Positions 1-9,366 of a stretch of 64,000 nt of DNA are shown here, in pieces. Both the position numbers and the translations under genes were made by a program. Position 1 is the first letter of the stretch. Each line of letters starts with the position of its first letter. This DNA comes from JASHPR01 sp963844655 (GTDB lineage: Bacteria; Actinomycetota; Actinomycetes; Streptosporangiales; Streptosporangiaceae): assembly GCA_963844655.1 (NCBI GenBank), contig CAWJPA010000004.1:682001-746000 (forward strand), written 5' to 3'. Under the pieces are notes generated by a model. The model saw only the letters and a program-made list of their open reading frames with translations, was not told where the DNA came from and did not search any database.

Positions 1-1
1 G

Positions 2-3000
2 CAGCGGCCGATTGAGCGCGTGGCCCGGCTGCTGGTCGGCGTGGGCGAGGGCCGGGAACGCCCGGACGGGTCGCCGCGCTGCTCGATCGTGGACTCCGGG
101 CACCGCCGCGACCTCGACCTGGCCCTGGAGCTGCCCGACGATGAGCTGGGCGCGGTCGCCTCGGCCGAGCAGATGGCCGAGATCCTGGACCTGATCGCCG
201 GGCACGTGCAGCAGCACAGGACCACGCTCGTGTTCGTGAACAACCGGCGGCTGTCCGAGAAGGTCGCGCACGAGCTGGGCGAGCGGCTCGGGGACGGCCA
301 GGTCGCCGCCCATCACGGCAGCCTGTCCAAGGAACGGCGGCAGCGCGTCGAGACCCGGCTGCGCAGCGGCGACCTGCGGGCGCTGGTCGCGACCGCGTCG
401 CTGGAGCTCGGCATCGACATCGGGCCGGTGGAGCTGGTGTGCCAGATCGGCTCGCCGCGCAGCTTCGCCACGTTCCTGCAGCGGGTGGGCCGTTCGAACC
501 ACTCCCGCGGCGGGACGCCGTCGGGACGGCTGTACCCGATGTCCAGGGACGAGCTGGTCGAGTGCGCGGCCCTGCTCCGCGGGGTGCGCACCGGGCGCCT
601 CGACGCGTTGCTAATCCCGGACGCACCGCTGGACATCCTGGCCCAGCAGGCGGTGGCCGAGTGCGCGGCCGCGGACTGGGCCGAGACGGACCTGCTGGCC
701 ATGATGCGCCGGGCCGCCCCGTACGCCGGGGTGTCCCAGAGCGACTTCGAGGAGGTCGCCGAGCTGATCACCGAGGGCATCCCCACCGGGCGCGGCCGGC
801 GCGCGGCGTACCTGCACCGGGACCAGGTGAACGGGCGGCTGCGCGGCCGGCGCGGGGCCAGGATCGCCGCGCTCACCTCCGGCGGGGCCATCCCCGAGCT
901 CGGCGACTTCCGGGTGCTGGCCGAGCCCGACCAGATGCTGATCGGGACCGTGAACGAGGACTGGGCCATCGAGTCGATGGCCGGCGATGTGTTCCTGCTC
1001 GGCACCCACTCGTGGCGGATCCGGCGGGTCGAGCCCGGCGTCGTCCGCGTCGTTGACGCTGAGGGAGCACCCCCGTCTATTCCGTTCTGGCTGGGCGAAG
1101 CCCCGGGCCGCACGCGGGAACTGTCCGAGGAGGTCAGCAACCTCCGCGCCGCGGTGGCGGCCAGAGCCCCGGCCGAGGCGATCGCGTGGCTGGCCGCCGA
1201 GTGCGGGCTCGGCGACGCCGCCGCCGAGACGATCGTGGCCTACCTGCGGGCCGGGCTGGCGCAGCTCGGGGTGCTGCCGACCATGGACACGATCGTGCTG
1301 GAGCGGTTCTTCGACGAGGCCGGCGGGATGCAGCTGGTGGGGCATGCGCCGTACGGGGCGCGGCTGAACCGGGCGCTCGGGCTCGCGCTGCGCAAGCGGT
1401 TCTGCGTCACGTTCGACTTCGAGCTGCAGGCGGCGGCCAGCGACGACGCGATCCTGCTCTCGCTGGGGCCGCAGCACAGCTTCCCGCTGGAGCGGGTGCC
1501 GAAGTTCCTGGCCTCGGCGACCGTCGAGGGCGTGGTCAGGCAGGCGGTGCTGACCTCGCCGTTGTTCGCGGCCAGGTGGCGCTGGAACCTGAACACGTCC
1601 CTGGCCGTGCTGCGGATGCGCGGCGGGAAGAAGAACCCGCCCGCGATCCAGCGGATGGAGGCCGACGACCTGATGGCCGCGGTGTTCCCGACCCTGGCCG
1701 CATGCCAGGAGAACGTGGCGCCCGGCCCGATGGAGATCCCCGACCACCCGCTGGTCCGGCAGACCCTCGAGGACTGCCTGCACGAGGCCATGGACATCGA
1801 CGGGCTCAGGGAGCTGCTCACGGGGATCGAGTCGGGCCGGGTCACCGTGGTGGTGCGGGACACCACCGAGCCGTCGGTGCTCGCGCACGAGATCCTGAAC
1901 GGGCGGCCGTTCACGTTCCTGGACGACGCGCCGCTGGAGGAGCGCCGCAGCCGGGCCGTGCCGCTGCGCCGCGGGCTGCCGGTAGAGGCAGGCGAGCTGG
2001 GCCGGCTCGACCCGGCCGCGATCGAGCGGGTCACCGCCCAGGTCCGGCCCGACCCCCGGGACGCGGACGAGCTGCACGACCTGCTGATGACGACCGTGGC
2101 CCAGCGGCCCGCCGACGGGTGGCGGGAGATGTTCGCCGCGCTGGTGGGTGACCGGCGCGCGGCCGCGCTGCACGGGCCGGCCGGGGAGCTCTGGTGCGCC
2201 GTGGAACGCCGGCCCGCGATCGAGGTGCTGTTCCCCGACGCCGCGATCGTCCCTGACCTCCCGGCCCCCGTTGTCCCGGCCGAGCCTCCCGACGAGGACG
2301 CGGCCGCCGCCGAGCTGCTCCGCGGCCACCTGGACTGCCGGGGACCGTCGACCGCCGCGGACCTGTCCGGCGCGACCGGGCTGCCGGAGAACCTGATCGT
2401 GCGCGCGCTGGCCCGGCTGGAGGCGGAGGGCTTCGCGCTCCGCGGCCGGTTCACTGCGGCGGCCCAGGGCGGGGCCGAGGAGTTCTGTGCCCGGCGGCTG
2501 CTGGCCCGGATCCACGGGTACACCCGGCAGCGGCAGCGCCGCGAGATCGAGCCGGTCAACGCCAGGGACTTCATGCGGTTCCTGCTGCGCTGGCAGCACG
2601 TCGAGCCGGGCACCCGGCGCGAGGGCCGGTTCGGCGTCCTCGCGGTCGTCGAGCAGCTGCAGGGCTACGAGCTGGCCGCCGGGGCCTGGGAGAACGGCAT
2701 CCTCGCGGCCCGGGTGGAGGGGTACAAGCGCGAATGGCTGGACGAGCTGTGCCTGTCCGGCCAGGTCACCTGGGAGCGGCTGTCCCTGCGGGACACCGAC
2801 GACGCGCCACGGCGCAGCGGGCTGGCTCGCGCCACCCCGATCACGCTGACCATCCGCGAGGACCTGCCCTGGCTGCTGCGCGCCGTTCGCGGCGAGGCGA
2901 CCCCGGCCGAGCCCGGCCCGGGCCGGACCCGCGACATCGTCGACGCGCTGCGCCAGCACGGCGCGCTGTTCCGCCCCGATCTGGCCGCGGTCACCGGGCG

Positions 3001-3601
3001 GCTGCCCGCCGAGGTGGAGGAGGCGCTGTGGGAGGGCGTGGCCCGCGGCCTGGTCACGGCGGACGGGTTCCGGGCCGTGCGCTCCCTGCTGCGGCGCGGC
3101 GGCCGGCCCGGGCCGGCGAGGCGCGGGCTGCGGCACGGGATCCGCGGGACCAGTTCTGGCTCGACCGGCCGCTGGTCCCTGCTGCCCACCCCCGCCACCG
3201 CACCCGACCGGGACGAGCTGGCCGAGGCCGTGGCCGAGCAGCTCGCCGTGCGCTGGGGCGTGGTCTTCCGTGACCTGGCCGGCCGGGAGAACCTGGCCGT
3301 ACCGTGGCGCGACGTGCAGTGGGCGCTGCGGCGCATGGAGGCGCGCGGCACCATCCGCGGCGGCCGGTTCGTGGCCGGGTTCAGCGGCGAGCAGTACGCC
3401 CACCCCGACGCGGTCGACCTGCTCCGCGCGGTCCGCAAGGAGCGGCACACCGGTCAGCCGGTGCGGCTGTCCGCGACCGACCCGCTGAACCTCACCGCGA
3501 TCGTGCTGCCGGGCCCGCGGGTCCCGGCCATCCCCGCGAACAGCGTCACCTACGTGGACGGCGCCGTCCCCGCCGCCGCCGAGTTCAGCACCCCCGCTTA
3601 G
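2..3601 (+). CDS. lhr: Lhr-family ATP-dependent helicase, 5'-truncated by window edge
   Basis: The frame is open at the left edge, so about 1,199 C-terminal residues are visible and the GTG at 20 is internal. The missing part should hold the N-terminal RecA lobe with the Walker A and DEAD/DEAH motifs. Visible near the start is the second helicase lobe: VFVNNRRLSEK, AHHGSLSKERR, ATASLELGIDIG and the motif VI-like QRVGRSNHSRGG. An Lhr-type winged helix and the long Lhr-specific C-terminal region follow. Known Lhr proteins are about 1,500-residue 3'-5' ssDNA translocases that unwind RNA:DNA hybrids and are linked to DNA repair, so roughly 300 residues are probably missing. It converges on the egt operon across a short GC-rich spacer. 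Confidence 0.93.
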   Translation, partial: QRPIERVARLLVGVGEGRERPDGSPRCSIVDSGHRRDLDLALELPDDELGAVASAEQMAEILDLIAGHVQQHRTTLVFVNNRRLSEKVAHELGERLGDGQVAAHHGSLSKERRQRVETRLRSGDLRALVATASLELGIDIGPVELVCQIGSPRSFATFLQRVGRSNHSRGGTPSGRLYPMSRDELVECAALLRGVRTGRLDALLIPDAPLDILAQQAVAECAAADWAETDLLAMMRRAAPYAGVSQSDFEEVAELITEGIPTGRGRRAAYLHRDQVNGRLRGRRGARIAALTSGGAIPELGDFRVLAEPDQMLIGTVNEDWAIESMAGDVFLLGTHSWRIRRVEPGVVRVVDAEGAPPSIPFWLGEAPGRTRELSEEVSNLRAAVAARAPAEAIAWLAAECGLGDAAAETIVAYLRAGLAQLGVLPTMDTIVLERFFDEAGGMQLVGHAPYGARLNRALGLALRKRFCVTFDFELQAAASDDAILLSLGPQHSFPLERVPKFLASATVEGVVRQAVLTSPLFAARWRWNLNTSLAVLRMRGGKKNPPAIQRMEADDLMAAVFPTLAACQENVAPGPMEIPDHPLVRQTLEDCLHEAMDIDGLRELLTGIESGRVTVVVRDTTEPSVLAHEILNGRPFTFLDDAPLEERRSRAVPLRRGLPVEAGELGRLDPAAIERVTAQVRPDPRDADELHDLLMTTVAQRPADGWREMFAALVGDRRAAALHGPAGELWCAVERRPAIEVLFPDAAIVPDLPAPVVPAEPPDEDAAAAELLRGHLDCRGPSTAADLSGATGLPENLIVRALARLEAEGFALRGRFTAAAQGGAEEFCARRLLARIHGYTRQRQRREIEPVNARDFMRFLLRWQHVEPGTRREGRFGVLAVVEQLQGYELAAGAWENGILAARVEGYKREWLDELCLSGQVTWERLSLRDTDDAPRRSGLARATPITLTIREDLPWLLRAVRGEATPAEPGPGRTRDIVDALRQHGALFRPDLAAVTGRLPAEVEEALWEGVARGLVTADGFRAVRSLLRRGGRPGPARRGLRHGIRGTSSGSTGRWSLLPTPATAPDRDELAEAVAEQLAVRWGVVFRDLAGRENLAVPWRDVQWALRRMEARGTIRGGRFVAGFSGEQYAHPDAVDLLRAVRKERHTGQPVRLSATDPLNLTAIVLPGPRVPAIPANSVTYVDGAVPAAAEFSTPA

Positions 3602-3617
3602 ATGGGCCAGCCGCGAC

Positions 3618-3675
3618 GGCCGGCTTGCCGGCCCGAGCGGATGGCACGCGGGGGTCTGGGGGGGGTCGTCCCCCC
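3618..3675. terminator. Two GC hairpins between convergent lhr and egtD
   Basis: The 78-base spacer between the two stop codons holds a 7-bp stem (3618-3624 with 3627-3633, 2-base loop) and a G6-TCGT-C6 hairpin (3660-3675). No U-tract follows either one. Placement between convergent genes suggests a bidirectional intrinsic terminator of the kind common in actinomycetes. This is inferred from structure only. Confidence 0.4.
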
Positions 3676-3679
3676 GAGG

Positions 3680-4648
3680 TCAACACGACGCGGCCAGGGT
3701 CAGGCCGAAGTCGCCGTCGGGGTCGGTCCAGAACTGCTCCACCCACATGCCAGCGGCGGCGAGCTCGGCCTCGATCCGCTCCCGGCGGAACTTGGCCGAG
3801 ATCTCGGTGCGCATCTCCTCGCCGGCGGCGAAGGACACGGTCAGGCCGAGATCGGCGATCGTGACCTGCTGGTCGCGCAGCGACCGCAACCGCATCTCGA
3901 TCCACTCATGGACCCGGTCCCAGAGCGCGACGTGGCCGAACTCGTCGACCGCGAAGTCGGCGCCGAGCTCCCGGTTGATCACGCGCAGGATGTTGCGGTT
4001 GAACTCCGCGGTCACCCCGGCCGCGTCGTCGTACGCGCGCTGCAGCCGGTCAGCGTCCTTAACCAGGTCCGTCCCGAGGAGGAAGGTATCCCCGGGACGG
4101 AGCGCAGCCCCGACCTGCGCGAGAAAGGCAGATCGGGCCTGTGGTTCGAGATTACCGATTGTGGAGCCGATAAACGCAATCATCCGGCGCCCGCCGCGCG
4201 GAATGGCACCAAGATCGCGCTCAAAATCACCAAGAAATGGCGCAATTCGCAGCCCCGGGTACTCCGCGGCCAGCGCGTCGGTGGCCTCGGTGAGCACCAC
4301 GGGGTCGACGTCGAACGGCACGAACTCGCGCAGCGTCCCGCCGTCGCGCAGCGCGCGCAGCAGCAGTCTGGTCTTGGCCGACGTGCCGCTGCCGAGCTCG
4401 ACCAGCGACTCGCACCGCGACAGCCCGGCGATCTCGCCGGCCCGCTGCTCCAGGATCGACGTCTCGGCCCGGGTCAGGTAGTACTCGGGCAGGCGGGTGA
4501 TCTCGTCGAACAGCTCGCTGCCGCGCGCGTCATAGAAGTACTTGGGCGGCAGCGTCTTCGGGGTCGCGGTGAGCCCCGCCCGCACATCCGCGCGCAGCGC
4601 GTCGAGGTACCGCCCGGGCTGAGCCTGGACCAGGTTTTCTGCCGGCAT
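3680..4648 (-). CDS. egtD: EgtD, L-histidine Nalpha-methyltransferase
   Basis: This 322-aa protein matches the usual EgtD length (about 321). EgtD transfers three methyl groups from SAM to histidine to make hercynine, the first committed step of ergothioneine synthesis in the cytosol. The SAM loop ELGSGTSAKTRLLL, the PPKYFYDARGSELFD segment and the IAFIGSTIGN segment are typical of the family. The frame runs on upstream to 5164, but the ATG at 4648 starts the conserved MPAENL region and shares one base with the egtC stop (TAATG), so translational coupling is likely. It is the last gene of egtABCD. Confidence 0.95.
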   Translation of the reverse strand: MPAENLVQAQPGRYLDALRADVRAGLTATPKTLPPKYFYDARGSELFDEITRLPEYYLTRAETSILEQRAGEIAGLSRCESLVELGSGTSAKTRLLLRALRDGGTLREFVPFDVDPVVLTEATDALAAEYPGLRIAPFLGDFERDLGAIPRGGRRMIAFIGSTIGNLEPQARSAFLAQVGAALRPGDTFLLGTDLVKDADRLQRAYDDAAGVTAEFNRNILRVINRELGADFAVDEFGHVALWDRVHEWIEMRLRSLRDQQVTIADLGLTVSFAAGEEMRTEISAKFRRERIEAELAAAGMWVEQFWTDPDGDFGLTLAASC

Positions 4649-5337
4649 TATGCCTCCAGATCGGTGATGGTCACGGCGTCGGGTGTGACGTCGACGAGAT
4701 GGCGGTCTGGCACGTCGGCCCAGCGCGGGTCGTCGTCGTAGGGCTCGCTCGCGACGACCACGCCGTCCCCCGTGCGCAGCACGCTGAGCGTGTCGCCCCA
4801 CCGGGTGGCGAGGATCCGCTGGCCGTCGGTGAGCAGCAGGTTCAGCCGGGCGCCCGGGTCGCGCCGGGCCAGGCCGGTCACGTACTCCCCCACCCGCTCC
4901 GGGCCGAACGCGAACAGGTGGGCCGCGAGCAGCGCGGAGTCGCAGGCCGACTCCGCGGCCGGGTGCGGGCCGAGCACGGCCCGGTCCACGATCCCGTTGT
5001 GCGACAGCAGCCACCGCCCGGAACCGAACGGCGCGGCCGCGGTCTCGTCGGCCGGCATCCCGGCCGTGGCCGAGCGCACCGCGGCCAGCACGCACGAGGA
5101 GGAGATCACCGGCGCCACGGACGCGAACGACGCGTCGGTCCACAGCGGCCGGTTCGACCGCCACCGCGCGGGCGTAGGCGCGTCGGAGTAGAAGCCCGCG
5201 CCCCAGCCGTCAGCGTTCATCCGGCCGTTACGCTGCCGTCTCGGGGCGTATGACTGCACCAGCAGCCCGTGTTCCTGGGCGAGCAGCAGGTCGCCAAGCG
5301 AGCGCGGCGCGCCCAGCCAGGCGAGGTGCCGGCACAA
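4648..5337 (-). CDS. egtC: EgtC, class II glutamine amidotransferase-type hydrolase
   Basis: This 229-aa Ntn-hydrolase removes the gamma-glutamyl group from gamma-glutamyl-hercynylcysteine sulfoxide in ergothioneine synthesis. The protein begins MCRHLAWLG, which places the nucleophilic Cys at position 2 as the family requires. That fixes the start at a TTG codon (5337-5335), one base after the egtB stop. WLLSHNGIVD is the conserved glutamine-amidotransferase motif. TTG is a rare start codon here and may lower expression relative to egtB, unless the two are coupled. Confidence 0.94.
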   Translation of the reverse strand: MCRHLAWLGAPRSLGDLLLAQEHGLLVQSYAPRRQRNGRMNADGWGAGFYSDAPTPARWRSNRPLWTDASFASVAPVISSSCVLAAVRSATAGMPADETAAAPFGSGRWLLSHNGIVDRAVLGPHPAAESACDSALLAAHLFAFGPERVGEYVTGLARRDPGARLNLLLTDGQRILATRWGDTLSVLRTGDGVVVASEPYDDDPRWADVPDRHLVDVTPDAVTITDLEA

Positions 5338-5338
5338 C

Positions 5339-6619
5339 TCAGGCGCCCCCCGCGCTCTCCGGATCCCAGGCCAGTCTCAGGCCGGTGAAAATCTGCCGCC
5401 GGATCGGGTGATCCCAGTTGCGGAACGAGGGCCGGATGGCGGCCGGGGCCACCGCCCAGGACCCGCCGCGCAGCACCTTGAAGTCGCCGCCGAAGAACGG
5501 CTCGCTGTACCGGCGGTAGATCATCGGCACGAACCCCGGCCACGGCACGAAGTCCGACGAGGTCCACTCCCACACGTCACCGATCATCTGCTCGGCGCCG
5601 TAGGCCGACGCGCCGGCCGGGTAGGCCCCGACCGGGGCGGGCCGGAGCGCGGTGCCGCCGATGTTGACCCGGTCGGCGGTGGGCGGCTGGGCCCCCCAGG
5701 GCCAGGCTCGCCGGGTCCGGGTCGCGGGATCCCAGGCGCAGGCCTTCTCCCACTCGGTCTCGGTGGGCAGCCGCGCGCCCGCCCAGGTCGCGAACGCCTC
5801 GGCCTCGAAGAAGCAGATGTGCTGGACCGGCTCGTCGGGCGGCACGTCCTCCTCGATCCCGAACCGTCGCCTGGTGCCGTCGGAGGTCCAGAACTTCGGC
5901 CGCTCCAGGCCGGCTTCGGTCCGGTGCTCCCAGCCCCGGCCGGACCACAGGTCGCGGCGGTCGTAGCCGCCGTCGGCGATGAACTCGCGCCACTGCCGGT
6001 TGCTCACCGGCACCCGGCCAATCCAGAACGGCGCGACGTCGACCGTGTGCGCGGGCCGCTCGTTGTCGAGCGAGAACGGCGCGGTGACCGCGTCCACGCC
6101 GAGCACGAACGGGCCGCCGTCCACGAACACGCGGTCGCCGTCGATCGGCCTTCCCGATGGCAGCGGCTGCCGCACCGTCAGCACCGGCGGCCCCTGCCGC
6201 AGCTGCAGCGTGGCCAGCATGGTCTCGTCGTGCATCTCCTCGTGCTGGACCACCATGCCCGCGGTGAACAGGTCGTCGGCGGGGGTGCGCTCGATCAGGT
6301 CGAGCACCCGGCCGCGGACCTCGTGGTCGTAGGCGCGCGCCTCGACCGGGGGCAGCAGCGGCAGCGTGGGGCGGTCGGAGCGCCGGTGCTTGAACGCGTC
6401 GTACAGCGAGTCCACGTCCGGGTCCAGCATCCCCGGCCGGTCCGGGTCGCCGCCGCGCAGCAGCCACAGCTCTTCCTGCTGGCCGATGTGAGCGAGGTCC
6501 CAGACCAGCGGGCTCATCAGCGGGTCGTGCTGGGCCACCAGCGTCGGCTCGTCCAGGTCGGTGAGCTCGAGCGTGCGCGCCCGGGCCCGCTCGAGATCGC
6601 GGACAACGTCGTCATGCAT
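5339..6619 (-). CDS. egtB: EgtB, non-heme iron sulfoxide synthase
   Basis: This 426-aa enzyme joins gamma-glutamylcysteine to hercynine with O2 to form the sulfoxide. The N-terminal DinB_2 domain (about residues 1-150) shows the iron ligands, with His in DLAHIGQ and two His in the HEEMHDE motif. The C-terminal FGE-sulfatase domain (about 160-425) carries PTETEWEKAC and the ending VLRGGSWA...IRPSFRNWD, typical of the family. The ATG at 6619 lies inside the end of egtA (8-base overlap). Length agrees with mycobacterial EgtB. Confidence 0.95.
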   Translation of the reverse strand: MHDDVVRDLERARARTLELTDLDEPTLVAQHDPLMSPLVWDLAHIGQQEELWLLRGGDPDRPGMLDPDVDSLYDAFKHRRSDRPTLPLLPPVEARAYDHEVRGRVLDLIERTPADDLFTAGMVVQHEEMHDETMLATLQLRQGPPVLTVRQPLPSGRPIDGDRVFVDGGPFVLGVDAVTAPFSLDNERPAHTVDVAPFWIGRVPVSNRQWREFIADGGYDRRDLWSGRGWEHRTEAGLERPKFWTSDGTRRRFGIEEDVPPDEPVQHICFFEAEAFATWAGARLPTETEWEKACAWDPATRTRRAWPWGAQPPTADRVNIGGTALRPAPVGAYPAGASAYGAEQMIGDVWEWTSSDFVPWPGFVPMIYRRYSEPFFGGDFKVLRGGSWAVAPAAIRPSFRNWDHPIRRQIFTGLRLAWDPESAGGA

Positions 6620-7907
6620 GAGCTAGCTCCTCGAAAGCGGCGTGGGGTCCGATCTCGTCGATGCGCTCGGCCAGCAGGTCACCCGGGCACCGGCCGGACT
6701 CGACGAGCTCGGCCAGGTCGGCGACGGCGGGGCCGAGCTGGGGCGGAACCCGCTCGGCCGCGATCCCGACGCAGCGGCGGGCGGAGTCGGCGAGCGCGGC
6801 GTCGCCCAGCCCCCGCCGGGCGGCCGTCGTCCAGAGCTGGGCCGTCTGCTCGGTGGCCTCGGTGGCCCGGTCGGCCGCGACCGGGTCGTCCATGAGCGTG
6901 GTGACCACCGCGGCGATGGCCGGCCACCACCGCGGCGCGCTCATGTCGAGGTAGCGCAGCTCCAGGTAGCCCCGCAGCCGTACCGGCGGGAACAGCGTGG
7001 TCAGGTGGGTGTCGAGGTCCGCGGTCGTCGGGGTCCGGCCGCCCAGGCGGACCTCGCCGCTGGCCCAGCGCTCGAACGGGACGATGGCGGGCACGGCCTT
7101 GACGTCGTCCCCCTCGGTGCGGACGAACGCGACCGGGGCGCGCAGGGCGTACCTGGCCCAGGCCGAGGCGGGGTCGAGGGAGTCGTCGGCGTCGGTGTCC
7201 GGCGCGACACAGCCGGGCACGGGACCGCACGCCCGCGCGTCCAGGCCGGTCCAGGCCCGCTGCCGGGCAGATTTCCAGCCGGTGTCGCGGCCGTGCAGCC
7301 AGGGCGAGCTGGCGGAGATCGCCACCATGGTCGGCCCCAGCCGGTGCGCGCGGGCGACCCGCTCCGGCCACTCATCTTCCGGCCCGGCCTCGAGGTTCAC
7401 CTGGAGGGCCGCGGTGGAGTTCATCATCACCGCGCCGGGCTCGCCCCGGCCGGTGGCGGCGAAGTGCTCCTCCATGGCCTGGTAGCGCGGCCGGGGGTTG
7501 ACCCGCTGGGACGGCCGGAGCGGATCGGCGCCCGCGTGGGCGATCCCGAGCCGGAGGTCGGCCAGAGCCAGCCGGGTGCGCTGCCCGTCGAGGCGCAGCT
7601 CGCTGATCGTGCTCACGATGTCCGACGCCGGCGGGCCGGACAGCTCAAGCTGCCCGCCGGGCTCGAGCGTGATCGCGCTGCGCCCCGCGGCGGTGCAGAC
7701 CGGGTCCGGCATCGGGTCGACCCGGTCCCAGGCCACCCGGTCGCCCACCGCGTCCAGGTCCACCAGGTGGGTCTCGATCTCCAGGCCCACCGCGCCGACC
7801 ATCGACGGGGTGAGCGCGGCCTGGTGCGACCGGGCGTAAGCCGTATCGATGGTCAGGGGTTCGGCCTGGTCAATGGCGCAGTCGACTGAAGCATGCGGAA
7901 CGGTCAT
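6612..7907 (-). CDS. egtA: EgtA, glutamate-cysteine ligase
   Basis: This 431-aa ATP-dependent ligase makes gamma-glutamylcysteine, the sulfur donor for EgtB. It belongs to the actinobacterial GCS2-like family, with GLEIETHLVDL near the N-terminus and ALQVNLEAG centrally. The frame opens upstream to a TTG at 8006. I chose the ATG at 7907 because it follows a strong GGAGGGGG ribosome-binding site at 5-base spacing and begins the conserved region. It is the first gene of egtABCD. No egtE lies next to it. Confidence 0.92.
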   Translation of the reverse strand: MTVPHASVDCAIDQAEPLTIDTAYARSHQAALTPSMVGAVGLEIETHLVDLDAVGDRVAWDRVDPMPDPVCTAAGRSAITLEPGGQLELSGPPASDIVSTISELRLDGQRTRLALADLRLGIAHAGADPLRPSQRVNPRPRYQAMEEHFAATGRGEPGAVMMNSTAALQVNLEAGPEDEWPERVARAHRLGPTMVAISASSPWLHGRDTGWKSARQRAWTGLDARACGPVPGCVAPDTDADDSLDPASAWARYALRAPVAFVRTEGDDVKAVPAIVPFERWASGEVRLGGRTPTTADLDTHLTTLFPPVRLRGYLELRYLDMSAPRWWPAIAAVVTTLMDDPVAADRATEATEQTAQLWTTAARRGLGDAALADSARRCVGIAAERVPPQLGPAVADLAELVESGRCPGDLLAERIDEIGPHAAFEELAHA

Positions 7908-8257
7908 GAAGACCCCCTCCAGGTCCGGGCCGGCGGACTTGCTCAAGTCCACCGCGGGTCGGTGCGGGGGCGACCGAACTGCAGCCGTCCTCAGTGGTGC
8001 CCGCAACCTGCGGGCTGGACCAACGCCTACATTCTATCGCGGTCACGGCACAGGGAAACGCCGACCCGTCGATGAAACTCGAAAACATATACGGAATATT
8101 CACCTGGCTACCGCCGGCCGTTCACCCATGGGAACTTGGTCGGATTGGCCCCGCCGCGGCATATAAGTCCCGCCCAGCTTCCGGGTGCGCGGCCCCGGCT
8201 TGCGCGAGCGCCCTCCCGGTCCGCCGGCTCCCGCCGCGCCGTTCTCCACGGAGAGCG
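7908..8257. other. Intergenic region upstream of egtA, no gene seen
   Basis: A 350-base space separates the egtA start from the end of the VOC gene; both are transcribed leftwards. It contains a markedly AT-richer patch around 8075-8105, unusual for this genome and a plausible place for the egt promoter on the minus strand. I could not assign convincing -35/-10 boxes. No ORF with coding character was seen. Confidence 0.5.
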
Positions 8258-8740
8258 CTACTGCCCCGCGTACGCCCGCTCAATCTCCGCGACGTCGAAC
8301 TTCGTCATCTTGAGCATCGCCTCGGTGGCCCGCCCGGCCTTCTCCGGGTCGGCGTCACTGATCATGTCGAGGAGCACGCCGGGGACGACCTGCCAGGACA
8401 CCCCGTACTTGTCCGTGACCCAGCCGCAGGCGACCTCCCGCCCGCCGTCGGACAGCCGGCTCCAGTAGTAGTCGATCTCGTCCTGGTCCGCGCAGATGAC
8501 CTGGAACGAGATCGACTCGTTGAACCCGAAGTCCTGCTTCCCGCCGTTCAGCGCGAGGAACTTCTGCCCGTTGATCTCGAAGTCGACGGCCATGACCGTG
8601 CCTGGCTGACCCGGCCCGGACCCGGAGTAGTGACTGACCCGGCCGCGCTTGGAATCCTTGAAGATGCTCATGTAGTAGTTCGCGGCCTCTTCGCCGTTGT
8701 CGTCGAACCACAGGCAGGTGATGAAACCCTTGTCCGCCAT
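8258..8740 (-). CDS. VOC-fold protein, PhnB/3-demethylubiquinone methyltransferase-like
   Basis: This 160-aa protein has the PhnB-type vicinal-oxygen-chelate fold: an N-terminal FITCLWFDDNGEEAANYY segment, a central AVDFEINGQKFLALNGG and the late YGVSWQVVPGVL. Members are small dimeric proteins, often of unknown substrate, found as stand-alone genes in actinobacteria. The start at 8740 is supported by AGGAGG seven bases upstream; the frame is open further but lacks a better signal. It is divergent from the following plus-strand gene across 92 bases. Confidence 0.8.
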   Translation of the reverse strand: MADKGFITCLWFDDNGEEAANYYMSIFKDSKRGRVSHYSGSGPGQPGTVMAVDFEINGQKFLALNGGKQDFGFNESISFQVICADQDEIDYYWSRLSDGGREVACGWVTDKYGVSWQVVPGVLLDMISDADPEKAGRATEAMLKMTKFDVAEIERAYAGQ

Positions 8741-8832
8741 CGGATCCTCCTCGCGTTCGCTTACCTGGTTCCGACCCCGGCCACGCCGAAAACTCATCGC
8801 TGTCCCGTACCCGATCTGCGTAGGGTTACCTC

Positions 8833-9357
8833 GTGATCTCTGCTGATGACCTGACCCGCGATGATCTGGCCACTGCACTACTCGCCGCGGGCCCTGAGCC
8901 CAGCCGAGCCGCGGACCTCGACCTGTTCGGCCGCTTCGTCGGCGCCTGGGACATCGAATGGCACGGCACCGACTCCGACGGGCGGCCCGCCACGATGACC
9001 GGCGAGTTGCACTTCGGGTGGGTCATGGACGGGCGGGCCGTGCAGGATGTCTGGCGGGTGCCGGCCGGGCCGGTGCCGGCCGGGCTGCGGCCGTTCCACG
9101 GCACGACCGTGCGCTTCTACGACCCCGCGCTCGGGGCGTGGCGGTCCACCTGGATCGATCCGCTCAACGGCCGGGTCCGCCGCTTCATCGGCCGCCAGGA
9201 CGGCGACAACATCGTCCTGGACGGGCTCGACGACGACCCGCAGGAACGCTGGGGCTTCCGCGACATCACCCCGGACTCCGCCCTGTGGACCGGTGAGGTG
9301 TCCGACGACGGCACCTGGCGCCTCGACGAGCGCATGTTCCTCCGCCGCCGTAGCTAG
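8833..9357 (+). CDS. Lipocalin-like conserved hypothetical (DUF1579-like)
   Basis: This 174-aa soluble protein starts at GTG. The pattern of beta strands, GRFVGAWDIEWHGTDSDG early and GRQDGDNIVLDG later, and the ending RLDERMFLRRR, resemble small lipocalin/calycin-type proteins that assay as hypothetical (SnoaL/DUF1579-like). No signal peptide or membrane segment is present. No catalytic residues can be assigned, and the family assignment is tentative. It ends nine bases before the convergent DUF2254 gene, with no obvious terminator. Confidence 0.6.
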   Translation: MISADDLTRDDLATALLAAGPEPSRAADLDLFGRFVGAWDIEWHGTDSDGRPATMTGELHFGWVMDGRAVQDVWRVPAGPVPAGLRPFHGTTVRFYDPALGAWRSTWIDPLNGRVRRFIGRQDGDNIVLDGLDDDPQERWGFRDITPDSALWTGEVSDDGTWRLDERMFLRRRS

Positions 9358-9366
9358 CCGATGCGG

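Noticed and set aside
611..3448. Long antisense ORF (945 codons) opposite the lhr gene
   Set aside because: High GC leaves few stop codons in other frames. The protein has no recognisable domain and an arginine/glycine/proline-rich composition, while the plus-strand frame is a clear Lhr protein.
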